NCBI RefSeq assembly: GCF_013055795.1
Contig: NZ_JABETO010000009.1
Location: 62,001 to 126,000, forward strand
Length of the DNA stretch: 64,000 bases
Source: Streptomyces sp. I05A-00742
GTDB lineage: Bacteria; Actinomycetota; Actinomycetes; Streptomycetales; Streptomycetaceae
Direction: 5' to 3'
Shown: piece by piece, positions 47,375 to 56,752 of the stretch
Layout: each line of letters starts with the position of its first letter
Position numbering within the stretch: the first letter of the stretch is position 1
Translations under genes and position numbers: made by a program
Notes under the pieces: model-generated
Databases searched by the model: none
Told to the model about the DNA's origin: nothing
What the model saw: only the letters and a program-made list of their open reading frames with translations

Positions 47375-47866
47375 ATGGAGCTGCTCGACGTCCTGGCGGA
47401 ACTCGCCCGGTCGGGACACCTTGGGCCGGTCGAGAACGGCGCGGCCTGGGACCAGGTCACCGCGGCGCTCGGTGAGCCCTGGGAAGTGGAGGTCGGGAAG
47501 CGCCGGTCATGGCCGCGTTTGTGCGCTTACGGCGACCTCGAACTCAGTGTCTGCCGCTGCCGGAAGATCGCCATGATCTGCCTCCAGACCTGGCGTGATG
47601 TCATCGACCTGCCAGCCGGCCTGGTCGGCAGGGAGAAGTTCCCCGGCCAACCCCAGTACGCCGACGTGACCGCTGCCCTCGACCGCGCCGGTTGCGCCTG
47701 GCAGCCTTACCCACCCCTCACCTTCGACAACCAATGCGCTGTCCGGGCCACCTCCTCCGGCGTCGTCTTCGTCTTCGAAATCCTGGACGGAGAAGGCCCG
47801 ATCCTCAATGTCGTGGGACCCCCGCCCCATCGGCATGAGTGCTCCGCGACCCACGCGACACCGTGA
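47375..47866 (+). CDS. Hypothetical protein divergent from the ankyrin-SMI1 gene
   Basis: A 163-residue soluble protein (MELLDVLAELARSGHLGPVE; LCAYGDLELSVCRCRKIAMI; LPAGLVGREKFPGQPQYADV; FDNQCAVRATSSGVVFVFEI). No known domain; length and composition resemble immunity-type proteins, consistent with the neighbour, but that is inference. The ribosome site before ATG 47375 is weak and the frame is open further upstream. Confidence 0.55.
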   Translation: MELLDVLAELARSGHLGPVENGAAWDQVTAALGEPWEVEVGKRRSWPRLCAYGDLELSVCRCRKIAMICLQTWRDVIDLPAGLVGREKFPGQPQYADVTAALDRAGCAWQPYPPLTFDNQCAVRATSSGVVFVFEILDGEGPILNVVGPPPHRHECSATHATP

Positions 47867-48315
47867 GGGGGAAGCCGAGGCGGAGTTCACGACATGCTTC
47901 CCGATGCCTTTCGTGGCGAACGTCGGCGCACAGGCGAACACGGCGGCGAGTTGGGCTGGTTCGGACAAGCTTGTATCAGATGCTCACCTCTGCGACTGGA
48001 CCCGGCCCAACGGGTACGGCAGGGTCACCGGCCCCCGCGGCCACTACGTGACCGACGGCGCCCCTGATCCCCGGCTCGCTCGGCGTCAATCCGTTCCGCC
48101 CGGAGGTACCCGGTGAGTGACCGTACGGTCTCTCTCCGCGAGGCCGCAGGGCCGGTAACAGGACCGCGGTGCTTCCGTCCCATGAGTGGGCGACCGATAT
48201 CTCTTCACCATCGCGAACGACGTTCGAATCCCCTTGTCGGGGGGCGGGTGCGACTGGATGATCGTGCGACGGGTGCCGTGGCGCCCTGACCAGGAGAAGC
48301 GGGGGAACGGACGAC
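47867..48315. other. Gap before the MFS gene, no supported gene
   Basis: A frame ending GSLGVNPFRPEVPGE (stop near 48115) looks like the tail of an unidentified protein. A ttcgaatccc string near 48223 recalls a tRNA T-loop but no cloverleaf can be built. Confidence 0.4.
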
Positions 48316-49659
48316 ATGAGCGAGGCACGGGCCGGGGACGACCGGCCGAGACGGGGACTCTGGCAGGACGCGGACTTCCTGAAGTTCTGGTCCGCGGAGA
48401 GTCTGTCGATGTTCGGCGCGCAGATCTCCCTGCTGGCGATTCCCCTGCTGGCCGCCACCACGCTCGACGCGACGCCGTTCGAGATGGGCGTCGTGAACGC
48501 CGCGCAGTTCGCTCCCTACATGCTGTTCACCCTGCTCGCCGGCGTGTGGATCGACCGGAGCAGACGTCGTCCGATCATGATCGGCGCCAACTTCGGCCGG
48601 GCGGTGATCCTGGGGCTCGTTCCGGTCCTCACGGCGCTGGACGTAATGGGGATCGGGCTGCTGAGCGCCATCGTCTTCCTCGCCGCCACGCTCACCGTCC
48701 TGTTCGACCTCGCCTACCAGGCGTACATCCCGTCCCTGGTCGGCCGGGACCAGCTGATCGAGGGCAACGGCAAGCTCGAAGGGAGCCGTTCGCTCGCCCA
48801 GGCGAGCGGGCCCGGGCTGGGCGGTGTGCTCGTCGGGCTGGTCACCGCACCCGTCGCGGTCCTCGTCAACGCCGGGACGTACCTGGTCTCCGCGATATCC
48901 CTGCTGTTCATCCGCCGTGCCGAGGCGCCCCCGCCGCCGTCGGCGGCCGAGGGCTCGGTGCTCTCCCGTATCGGCACCGGCCTGCGCCTGGTCGGCGGCA
49001 ACCCCTACCTGCGCGCCATCGCGGGCGAGGCCGCCACCTACAACCTCTTCAACCAGGGCCTGTGGGCCGTGCTCGTCCTCTACCTGACGCGCGACCTGCA
49101 CTTCTCGCCCGTCACCCTGGGCGTGGTGATGGCCATGACCGGCATCGGCGCCTTCCTGGGGAGCCTCGTCGCCGGGCGGCTGGGCCGCCGGTTCGGCATC
49201 GGCCGCACCGTCATGGTGACGATGGTGATCGCCTGCGCCGCGCCCCTGCTCATCCCGGCGGCCGGCGGCGGGAAGGTGCTCACCGCGACCGTCGTCGCGC
49301 TGGCGCTGATGACCAACGGCATGACCGTGGTCATCAGCAACATCCAGGTGATGAGCCTCCGGCAGACCGTCGCGCCGCCGGAGATCCTGGGCCGGGCGAA
49401 CGCCGGCTACCGCTTCCTCGTCACCGGCACCGCCGCCCTGGGCGCCCTCCTCGGCGGCTGGCTCGGCGGCTTCATCGGCCTGCGGGCCACCCTGGTGGTG
49501 ACCGGCCTGGGGACGTTCCTCGCACCGGTCTTCCTCACCCGCTCCCCGCTGCCGCGGCTGCGGGACCTGTCCGAGGTGGTGCCGGACGGCGGCGAGGGGC
49601 GTGCGGAGGCGCGGGCCGTCGGCCCCGCCGCCGCGGCGGAGGCGGGAACGGCCGCCTGA
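48316..49659 (+). CDS. MFS exporter (EntS-like)
   Basis: A 447-residue transporter with twelve predicted helices: FLKFWSAESLSMFGAQISLL at the start, LLAGVWIDRSRRRPIMIGAN between helices 2 and 3 and AGRLGRRFGIGRTVMVTMVI in the second half. It belongs to the MFS_3 group that exports siderophores and other peptides. The type II thioesterase gene follows on the same strand, which fits export of a nonribosomal peptide, but no synthetase is in the window. Confidence 0.88.
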   Translation: MSEARAGDDRPRRGLWQDADFLKFWSAESLSMFGAQISLLAIPLLAATTLDATPFEMGVVNAAQFAPYMLFTLLAGVWIDRSRRRPIMIGANFGRAVILGLVPVLTALDVMGIGLLSAIVFLAATLTVLFDLAYQAYIPSLVGRDQLIEGNGKLEGSRSLAQASGPGLGGVLVGLVTAPVAVLVNAGTYLVSAISLLFIRRAEAPPPPSAAEGSVLSRIGTGLRLVGGNPYLRAIAGEAATYNLFNQGLWAVLVLYLTRDLHFSPVTLGVVMAMTGIGAFLGSLVAGRLGRRFGIGRTVMVTMVIACAAPLLIPAAGGGKVLTATVVALALMTNGMTVVISNIQVMSLRQTVAPPEILGRANAGYRFLVTGTAALGALLGGWLGGFIGLRATLVVTGLGTFLAPVFLTRSPLPRLRDLSEVVPDGGEGRAEARAVGPAAAAEAGTAA

Positions 49660-49901
49660 CCCGCGCCCGGGCCGGTGCGGACCGCGCCCTCCGCCGGTGC
49701 CGACCGCGTCCTTCGGGGGAGGCCTGTGGCGGGAGACCTGCCCGGCCATGCCCGGAACGCGGTGGTGTGGGCGTACGTCCGTGTGATACGCACGGACGTG
49801 CGCCGCGGTCCGGACGCCCCGTCAGCACCGCGGGCGGACGGCCCGCCGGCGTCGCTCGGACGACCAGCACCGCCCGGAAGACCTGGAAGGGAACTTCGCC
49901 C

Positions 49902-50666
49902 GTGAACGACAACCACAGCACCACCGGCGACAACAGCCTCTGGATACGCAGGTTCCAGCCGCGGCCCGACGCCGACCTCCGGCTGGTGTGCCTGCCCCAC
50001 GCGGGCGGTTCGGCGAGCTTCTACTTCCCGATGGTGAAGGCGCTGCCGGACTTCGCCGACGTGTTGTGCGTCCAGTACCCCGGCCGTCAGGACCGTCGGA
50101 GCGAACCGCTCATCGACAACATCCCCGAGCTCGCGGACCGGGTGTTCTCCGTCCTGCTGCCCTGGGCCGACCGGCCGCTCGCCTTCTTCGGCCACAGCAT
50201 GGGCGCCTCGCTCGCCTTCGAGGTCGCCCGGCGCTTCGAGCAGGAGAAGGGGATCATCGCGACGGCCCTCTTCGCCTCCGCCCGGCGCGCGCCCTCGACC
50301 CACCGTGTGGAGACCGTGCACCTCCAGGACGACGACGGCATCATCGCCGAGACCAAGCGGCTGAGCGGCACCGACTCCCAGGTACTGGAGGACGACGAGC
50401 TGATGCGCATGGTGCTCCCGGTGCTGCGCGCGGACTACCGTGCCGCCGAGACGTACCGCTACGAGCCGGGGCCGCCGCTGCGGTGCCCCGTCGTCGGCCT
50501 GGTCGGCGACGCGGACCCCAAGGTGACGCTCGAAGAGGCGGCGGCGTGGGCCGGTCACACGGAGGGGACCTTCGACCTGCACGTCTACAGCGGGGGCCAC
50601 TTCTACCTGACGCACCATCAGGATGCGGTGGTGCGCGAGGTCGTGGACAGGCTGCGGACGGCGTAG
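49902..50666 (+). CDS. Type II thioesterase (GrsT-like)
   Basis: A 254-residue alpha/beta hydrolase that clears misloaded carrier proteins of NRPS/PKS systems. LVCLPHAGGSASFYFPMVKA at the start, nucleophile Ser in FFGHSMGASLAFEVARRF, Asp in VGDADPKV and His in YSGGHFYLTHH. The GTG at 49902 follows GGAAGGGAA. It has no synthetase neighbour here; it may serve enzymes elsewhere or be left over from a lost cluster. Confidence 0.92.
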   Translation: MNDNHSTTGDNSLWIRRFQPRPDADLRLVCLPHAGGSASFYFPMVKALPDFADVLCVQYPGRQDRRSEPLIDNIPELADRVFSVLLPWADRPLAFFGHSMGASLAFEVARRFEQEKGIIATALFASARRAPSTHRVETVHLQDDDGIIAETKRLSGTDSQVLEDDELMRMVLPVLRADYRAAETYRYEPGPPLRCPVVGLVGDADPKVTLEEAAAWAGHTEGTFDLHVYSGGHFYLTHHQDAVVREVVDRLRTA

Positions 50667-50675
50667 ACACGGCGG

Positions 50676-50718
50676 CCGGGTGGTCCGGACCCGGTCACCC
50701 CGCGTCCGGACCACCCGC
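50676..50718. terminator. Bidirectional terminator between convergent genes
   Basis: Arms cgggtggtccggac and gtccggaccacccg (14 bp each) with a 13-base loop, between the thioesterase and the convergent PIG-L-type gene. Confidence 0.8.
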
Positions 50719-50788
50719 CACACCCTGCCTCGCCCTGCCCCGCCTCGCCCTGCCCCACCCCGGGCCGCGCGGGCCCGGGGCGAGGCGT

Positions 50789-53020
50789 TCACGCCGACGG
50801 AGCGGCGCTCCGGGTACGGCCGTCCTGGCCCGCCCAGGCGGTGAAGGGATACTTGCCCGTTGACTGGGTACGGGCGCTGCTCAGCTTCCCGTCCGTCCCC
50901 AGCACGACGACGGTCGTGCGCCCCCGGGCGTCCTTGGCGATCCCCGGCGTGGCACGGTACGGAACGCCTCCGCCCTGCCAGGGGCCCGGACGTCCCGACC
51001 CCTTCGACAGCCGCACGCGGCCCTTGTCGTCCCGGGCGGCGAGGACCACCGTCCGGCCGTCGTGGGCCAGCGCCACCCGGCCGTACCCGCCGATCGGCGG
51101 CAGCTCGGACGTCATCCGCCACTTGCCGCCCCCCGGGCGCTCCGCGACCAGCACCCGCGCGGTGCCGGGCTGCCGGGTGACCAGCCGCATGCCGCCCCCG
51201 GAGAGCGGGGCCAGCGACAGCGGGCCGCTCGCGGTCGGCAGCCGGGTCGGGCCGGTGGGCTGCGGCGGTTCGCCGTCGCCCTCGGACATCCAGTGGTAGA
51301 CGGTCTTGCTGTCGGCGGCCACCACATGGACGCGGCCCTGGTCGTCCAGGGCGGCGTCCAAGCCGTCCAGGACGACCGGGGGCTGGCCCTCGTCCACCGC
51401 CAGGTGCTCCCAGTCCGTCCAGTCCTTGCCGCCCTCGCCCGTACGGAACATCACGCCACCGGCCCAGTCGCGGGCGAAGACGAACACCTTGCCGTCCTTG
51501 TCCGCGACGGCCACCGGGTAGCCGACCTCCATCGACCGCGCCGGGTCGGCCTCCGGCGAGCCGAGGGACTCCCAGCCGCCGAACGCCGGGGCGCCGCCGC
51601 CGGTCACCTTGCCGGTCTGCCGGGCCGTGACGATCTCCCGGCGGTGTGCCCTGCCGCGCCCGGGCAGCTCGGTGCGCATGCCGAACAGCTGGAGCGTGCC
51701 GTCGGCGTGGCGCAGGACCTCCACCTGGCCCTCCAGCATCGAACCGCCCACCGTGGCGGGCCGGGACCAGACGCCCGTCCCGGCCTTGGTCTCCGTCCAG
51801 CAGTGCACGGTCCCGTCGAGCAGGGCGAAGGCCGACAGCCGCCCGTCGGGCAGCGGCTGCACCCAGCGCTGGGTGCCCGGCGCCCGGTGCCGGCAGTTGT
51901 TCGACCAGCGGACGTCCTTCGAGCGGGCGCCGACCTTGCGGTCGCCGCAGCCCGACGGGTCGCCGCAGTCCTTGCCGTCGGCCCAGCCGTAGGTGTCGAG
52001 GATCTTCACCTTGTGCCGGGTGGTGGCCGCGTCGAGGTTGGAGGGCAGGAGGGAGACCTCGTACCCGACGAAGCTCTCGACGGCCGTGGGGCGGCTGTGC
52101 CGCCGACCCCAGTACTCGGCGAGCGCCGCCTGGGCGAAATGGGCGGAGGTGGTGTGGTCCTGGTGGTCGTAGTGGGATATGCCCGCCAGGTCGTGCGGCA
52201 CACCGGGGAACTGCTGCTGGACCGCCCGGTGCGTCGGGTTCGGGTCGAGGGTGCGGACGACCGTCGGCCGGTACCGGTCCAGCACGGCGACCAGCGAGTC
52301 GATGACGTGCCGGCGCTCGTACAGGTAGGTGCGCTTGACCGGGCTGTCGGCCGGCACGAGCGTCGTCAGCTTCGGCGTCGCCCCCAGCCACAGCCCGCGC
52401 AGGCTCTCCTTGCGCGGCACCCGGATGAACCGGGCCTCCACCAGCTCCATGAAGATCAACTGGACCTGGGGGGCCGCCTTGAGCGTCTGCAGCTCGACCT
52501 GGAAACCGGGGATGAGCGTCGTCGTCTCCACCTTCCACGGGCTGAGCCAGTCACCGGTGGCCATCTGGGCGGTCGCCTCGCGCAGGCCGTTGATGCGCGC
52601 GCGGACGAACTCCGGCCGGCGCTCCGGCAGCCTCCCGTAACCGGGCGTCTGCGAGAGCGCGTTGCGGCCGTCCGACTCGCCGCCGGTGAGGCACACCGTG
52701 ACGGTCGGGGCGCCGCTCCGGATGGACTGTTCCAGCTCGGGGTTCATGAAGTACAGCGAGTCGTCGGGGTGCGCGATGATGTGCACGAACGACTCGGTCG
52801 TCACGGCTCTCGCCGGCCGCACGGGGAACTCGCCCGCGTGCCCGCTGCCCTGTGCCGAACCCGGGGCCAGCCACTGCCAGGCCCCGACCGTGCCCGTCCC
52901 GACGACCAGGCCCGCGCCGCCGACCTGGAGCACCCGACGGCGCGACAGTCGTGATATTCGCCCCGGCACAGGGGTCTCCCATCTCCTGCGCCCAAAGCGC
53001 GGTAGAGCAAACGCGGACAT
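50789..53020 (-). CDS. Secreted PIG-L-type deacetylase with C-terminal repeat domain
   Basis: A 743-residue exported protein. A Tat-like signal (SRRRVLQVGGAG near 25-36) is followed by a PIG-L/LmbE domain: HIIAHPDDSLYFMNPELEQS binds zinc, and HYDHQDHTTSAHF holds the third ligand. The second half (from about 370) is a series of beta-rich repeats with DGRLSAFALLDGTVHCW, ADGTLQLFGMR, DKDGKVFVFARDW and DDQGRVHVVAADSKT, much like PLL/fucolectin or sialidase-type propellers. A secreted sugar deacetylase with a glycan-binding tail is likely. Start MSAFALPRFGRRRW at 53020; the longer frame to 53125 lacks support. Confidence 0.82.
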   Translation of the reverse strand: MSAFALPRFGRRRWETPVPGRISRLSRRRVLQVGGAGLVVGTGTVGAWQWLAPGSAQGSGHAGEFPVRPARAVTTESFVHIIAHPDDSLYFMNPELEQSIRSGAPTVTVCLTGGESDGRNALSQTPGYGRLPERRPEFVRARINGLREATAQMATGDWLSPWKVETTTLIPGFQVELQTLKAAPQVQLIFMELVEARFIRVPRKESLRGLWLGATPKLTTLVPADSPVKRTYLYERRHVIDSLVAVLDRYRPTVVRTLDPNPTHRAVQQQFPGVPHDLAGISHYDHQDHTTSAHFAQAALAEYWGRRHSRPTAVESFVGYEVSLLPSNLDAATTRHKVKILDTYGWADGKDCGDPSGCGDRKVGARSKDVRWSNNCRHRAPGTQRWVQPLPDGRLSAFALLDGTVHCWTETKAGTGVWSRPATVGGSMLEGQVEVLRHADGTLQLFGMRTELPGRGRAHRREIVTARQTGKVTGGGAPAFGGWESLGSPEADPARSMEVGYPVAVADKDGKVFVFARDWAGGVMFRTGEGGKDWTDWEHLAVDEGQPPVVLDGLDAALDDQGRVHVVAADSKTVYHWMSEGDGEPPQPTGPTRLPTASGPLSLAPLSGGGMRLVTRQPGTARVLVAERPGGGKWRMTSELPPIGGYGRVALAHDGRTVVLAARDDKGRVRLSKGSGRPGPWQGGGVPYRATPGIAKDARGRTTVVVLGTDGKLSSARTQSTGKYPFTAWAGQDGRTRSAAPSA

Positions 53021-53055
53021 GCTGGACAAAGTCGAACCAACCCCCCTTAGTTGAC

Positions 53056-53069
53056 CGTAAGATCTTACG
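53056..53069. promoter_or_regulatory. 14-bp perfect palindrome upstream of the deacetylase
   Basis: cgtaagatcttacg lies 36 bases before the deacetylase start, where a repressor or activator could bind. The neighbourhood is AT-richer. No regulator gene is adjacent. Confidence 0.4.
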
Positions 53070-53192
53070 ACTCGTGGGGCGCGGTTTTCCGTCTGTCGTG
53101 TAACAGCCGTGCCTCGGCGAGACATAGATTGCGATGCAATCGCGCGTCATGAGCACGGGGAATGGCTGTGGGGCGGCTGTGAAGCCGTGGGT

Positions 53193-53753
53193 TCAGTGCG
53201 GCGCCCGGTTGTCAAGAATCCTCTGAAAGAGGTAGTGATCGCGCCAGGCCCCGTCGATGTGCAAGTAGTCCCTGGCGGTGCCGATCCGCTCGAAACCGCA
53301 CTTGGCCAGGACCCGCTGGGAGGCCGCGTTGGTCGTCACGGTCCCTGCCTCGACCCGGTGCAGCCCGAGCTCGTCGCGCGCGGCCCGGCAGACGGCCTCC
53401 ACCGCGGCGGTCCCCAGCCCGCGGCCGGCCCGCCCCGCGGAGATCCAGTAGCCGAGTGAGGCGCTGTGGAAGGCTCCCCGCACCACGTTGTTGAGGTTGA
53501 CGGCGCCGACGATGCCCTCCCGCTCGTCGACCAGCACCCAGGGCACCACCCGCCCCGCCCGGCTCAGGTCGAGTAGTTCGGCCAGCCGGGCCGCCTGCCC
53601 TCCGGCGGTGAAGAACTCCTCGCTCCGCCGCGGCTCCCAGGGCCGCAGGTGCGCGCGGCTCTCGGAGTACGCCCTGGCCAGGTCGGCCGCGTCGTCGGCG
53701 GCCACGAGGCGCAGAACGACGCCGGGGGTCACGGTGCGGGGCTCGATGATCAT
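53193..53753 (-). CDS. RimJ/RimL-type GNAT acetyltransferase
   Basis: A 186-residue enzyme: VLRLVAADDAADLARAYSES, GAVNLNNVVRGAFHSASLGY, WISAGRAGRGLGTAAVEAVC (acetyl-CoA loop), GTVTTNAASQRVLAKCGFER. This layout is the ribosomal-protein-serine/alanine acetyltransferase subgroup. Own gene; no operon partner. Confidence 0.9.
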   Translation of the reverse strand: MIIEPRTVTPGVVLRLVAADDAADLARAYSESRAHLRPWEPRRSEEFFTAGGQAARLAELLDLSRAGRVVPWVLVDEREGIVGAVNLNNVVRGAFHSASLGYWISAGRAGRGLGTAAVEAVCRAARDELGLHRVEAGTVTTNAASQRVLAKCGFERIGTARDYLHIDGAWRDHYLFQRILDNRAPH

Positions 53754-53964
53754 CCTCGTAGCCTAGGACGGCCGGGGCGATGGGGCGAACGCGTGTCCCG
53801 GGAGGGCGGGTACCGAGACCCTCCGTACCCCTCGCCCACGGAACCCCCCGGAACCACCCCCTACCCCGGTATGACCTCCGAGTTGGCCCCGGAGTGTGAC
53901 GCCCGGCCGGACGCCGTCTCCTTAGCGTCCCCTCGCCACCGCACAGGACGAGGGAGAACCGATC

Positions 53965-55113
53965 ATGCGCCGCTTCAAGCGCACACTGGCCGCCGTCGCA
54001 CTCACGACGACCGTGGTCGCGGGAACGGCGGGCTGGGCCACCGCACACCACCAGACCGCGGTCACCGGCCCGCCGCCCGGCACCGCGGCCTGGCGCGCGG
54101 ACCACTCCCTCCACCGCACCCTGCCCGACCCGGCCACCGCCTCCCCCGCCGAGGTCGCGCGCTTCTTCGCGGCCCTCCCCGAGGACGGCCGGCGGCGGCT
54201 CGTGCTCCGCCACCCCATGGTCGTGGGCAACCTGGACGGCGCCCCCGTGGCCCTCCGGTACGAGGCCAACCGGCGCGCGCTCGCCGCCGAGCGCGCCGAG
54301 CAGCGCGCCCGGGCCGACGACGCCGCGCTCCCGGAGTACGAGCGCACGCAGGCCGCCGGCCTCGCCGACCGCTACCGCGAGCTGCTCGCCCCCGGCCGGC
54401 AGATCCTGGCCTTCGACCCGCGCGGCCGCGGACAGCTCGCCGAGGTGTACGGGGACCTGGCCACCGCACGGCGGACGGCGGTCGTCGTCCCCGGCTCCGA
54501 CATCGACCTGTCCTCGTTCGACCGGCGCACCGACCGCTACGGCACCCCCGCGGGCATGGCCACCTCCCTGCGCGAGGAGATGGGCCGTCAGGCGCCCGGC
54601 GCCCGTACCGCGGTCATCGCCTGGGTGGGCTACACCACCCCCGTCGGCATCGGTCCCGACGCCGCCACGGGCCGTCTCGCCGGGGCCGGCGCGCCCCGGC
54701 TCGACCGGTTCCTCGCCGGGCTGGCCGCCTCCGGGGCCGTGCCACCCGCCGTCTTCTGCCACAGCTACGGCTCGGTGGTCTGCGGCCTCGCCGCCCACGC
54801 CATCGGCCGCGGCGAGGCGTCGGACCTCGTTGTCCTCGGCAGCCCCGGCGTCCGGGCGGACTCCGCCGCCGGTCTGCGCACGACCGCCCGCGTCTGGGCG
54901 GTCCGCCGCAACGACGCCGACTGGATCGGCAACATCCCCAACGTCGAGCTCTTCGGCCTCGGTCACGGCACCGACCCCACGTCGACGGCCTTCGGCGCGC
55001 GCCCCGTCTCCTCGACGGGCTCCCACGGGCACACCGGCTACTTCGCACCCGGCACGGAATCGCTGCGGCACTGCGCCGAGATCGCCCTGGGCGTGTACGG
55101 CGCCGTGCGGTGA
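53965..55113 (+). CDS. Secreted alpha/beta hydrolase (DUF1023 type)
   Basis: A 382-residue protein with a signal peptide (MRRFKRTLAAVALTTTVVAG, cleavage near WATAHH). VVVPGSDIDLSSFDRRTDRY precedes the nucleophile Ser in VFCHSYGSVVCGL; a His occurs in SSTGSHGHTGYF. This matches Streptomyces DUF1023 hydrolases of unknown substrate. GGAG at the ribosome site. Confidence 0.85.
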   Translation: MRRFKRTLAAVALTTTVVAGTAGWATAHHQTAVTGPPPGTAAWRADHSLHRTLPDPATASPAEVARFFAALPEDGRRRLVLRHPMVVGNLDGAPVALRYEANRRALAAERAEQRARADDAALPEYERTQAAGLADRYRELLAPGRQILAFDPRGRGQLAEVYGDLATARRTAVVVPGSDIDLSSFDRRTDRYGTPAGMATSLREEMGRQAPGARTAVIAWVGYTTPVGIGPDAATGRLAGAGAPRLDRFLAGLAASGAVPPAVFCHSYGSVVCGLAAHAIGRGEASDLVVLGSPGVRADSAAGLRTTARVWAVRRNDADWIGNIPNVELFGLGHGTDPTSTAFGARPVSSTGSHGHTGYFAPGTESLRHCAEIALGVYGAVR

Positions 55114-55134
55114 CGGAGCAGGGGTGCGGGAATA

Positions 55135-55355
55135 GCCAAGAACTTCCTACGAACGCGTCCCCCGCCACCTCATGGGCCGCGTACGCGCCCTCGTCGGCGC
55201 CCTCGCCTGGGTCGGCATCCCCTTCGGCGGCCTGCTGGCCGGCGCGATGATCGCGGCCACGGGGCTGGTGCCGGCGCTCCTGGCGGCGGGGGCCGGGCAC
55301 TTCACCGCGGTGATGGCGGGCGGGATGCGGCGGGAGTGGAAGGAGATGGGAGGGG
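55135..55355 (+). pseudogene. C-terminal fragment of an MFS transporter
   Basis: YERVPRHLMGRVRALVGALA, WVGIPFGGLLAGAMIAATGL and GGMRREWKEM are the last helices of an MFS_3-type exporter. All earlier helices are missing; there is no start. Confidence 0.6.
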
Positions 55356-55726
55356 CGGGGGAGAGGGCACGTAGGGCTCAACCCTGTCGATCTATCTACT
55401 TGTCGAGGGGAGAGAGCGTCGGTGCCCTTCCACTCCGCCGAGAGCCGCCGAGAGCCGCCGCGTGCTCCGCGAGGACGGCGAAGTCGCGGCTCCGGAGCCC
55501 GATCCGCGGGTCGACGTGGTGGAGGAGGGCGGAACCCTGGTGACGGGCGGTCACATACGCGTCGTCCGCGTCGGCCTGCGGGCGGGCAGAAGCGCCTCCC
55601 GGTAAGGCCCTTCCCGGCGTGGCCGGATGCGGTGGGCCCGGGTTCCCCCGTCGTTTCGGCGCCGGTTCCGGGCGGGCACAGGGCGGGTGGAGTGTGCCGA
55701 CGGCATCATCCACCAGGGGAGGGCCC
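55356..55726. other. Gap before the terpene locus, protein-like tail
   Basis: A frame at 55455-55605 (VLREDGEVAAPEPDPRVDVV, ending GLRAGRSASR) may be the tail of an unidentified protein. Nothing else supported; the terpene promoter should lie near the right end. Confidence 0.35.
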
Positions 55727-56752
55727 ATGCCCGGTGACACCAGGATCCGCTTTCCCGACGGCTTCCGCTTCGCCGTCAGCCCGGACCTCGCGGAGGCGCG
55801 GGAGGGCAACCGGGAGTGGGCCAGGGCGTACGGGATCGCCGTCGGGCCCGAGGCCGTGGCCCTCTACGACTCCTGGGACCTCGCCAGGGTGTCGGCCTGC
55901 ATGTACCCGTACGCGACCGGGTCCGATCTGCGGCTGGTGACGGACCACATGGGGTTCTGGTACCCCTTCGACGACCAGTTCGACAGCCCGCTCGGACTCG
56001 ACCCGGCCGGGACCGCCCGGGCCTGCGAAGAGCTCATCGCCGTCGTCCACCTCGGATCCGCCGGCCTGCGCCCCCGGCCGACGGTCGTCGCGCGGGCGTT
56101 CGCTGACATTTGGGAACGCGGCGCCGAGGGCATGTCACCGGCCTGGAAGGCACGCGCCGCGCACAACTGGGAGTACTACTTCGCCTCCTACGCCCAGGAG
56201 TCGGCCGCCCGTAGGGAGGGGATCGTCCCCGATCTGCGCACGTTCCTGCGGCTGCGGATCGGGGTCAGCGCCATGAGCGTCGTGTGCGACCTCTGCGAGA
56301 GAACCGGCGGCTACGAGGTGCCCGCCGTCGCCTTCCACAGCCTGCCGCTGATCGAGATGCGGCGCCTGACCGAGGAACTGCCCTGCCTGGCCAACGACGT
56401 CTACACGCTGGACCGTGAGGAGCCGCGCGGCGACGTCGTCAACCTCGTCCTGGTCCTGGAAAAGGAAAGAGGCTGCTCGCGCGACGCGGCGATCGGCATC
56501 GCCTACGAGCTCGTCGACGAGCGGCTGCGGCGCTTCGACGCGCTCAAGCGGACCGTCCCCGCCCTCGGCCGCACCCTGGGCCTGGACGCCCGGCAGCGCG
56601 CCGACGTCGAACGGTACGCCCTGGCCCTGGAGTACCTCGTCTCCGGCTATATGACCTGGGGCATCGACACCGGCCGCCACTTCCCCGAGACCGTCGTGCC
56701 CCCGGACCGGCCCGGCTACCCGGAGGATCTGCTGCTCCCCGCCGGCCGGTGA
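55727..56752 (+). CDS. Class I terpene synthase (sesquiterpene-cyclase-like)
   Basis: A 341-residue enzyme, the length of pentalenene or epi-isozizaene synthase. The aspartate-rich motif is D82-D83-Q-F-D86 (FWYPFDDQFDS) and the NSE triad is N223-D224-xx-T227-xxx-E231 (LANDVYTLDRE), so both magnesium sites are intact. It should ionise a prenyl diphosphate and cyclise the carbocation; C15 is likely but not proven. Ribosome site AGGGGAGGG. Its TGA overlaps the GTG of the next gene (GTGA), so the two are co-translated. Confidence 0.92.
   Translation: MPGDTRIRFPDGFRFAVSPDLAEAREGNREWARAYGIAVGPEAVALYDSWDLARVSACMYPYATGSDLRLVTDHMGFWYPFDDQFDSPLGLDPAGTARACEELIAVVHLGSAGLRPRPTVVARAFADIWERGAEGMSPAWKARAAHNWEYYFASYAQESAARREGIVPDLRTFLRLRIGVSAMSVVCDLCERTGGYEVPAVAFHSLPLIEMRRLTEELPCLANDVYTLDREEPRGDVVNLVLVLEKERGCSRDAAIGIAYELVDERLRRFDALKRTVPALGRTLGLDARQRADVERYALALEYLVSGYMTWGIDTGRHFPETVVPPDRPGYPEDLLLPAGR

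Noticed and set aside
48215..48240. A tRNA T-loop-like string (gttcgaatcccc)
   Set aside because: No acceptor, anticodon or D-arm can be paired around it on either strand.
49407..52538. A 1043-codon minus-strand frame
   Set aside because: Its N-terminal part follows the deacetylase in the wrong frame, and the rest is antisense to the thioesterase and exporter genes.
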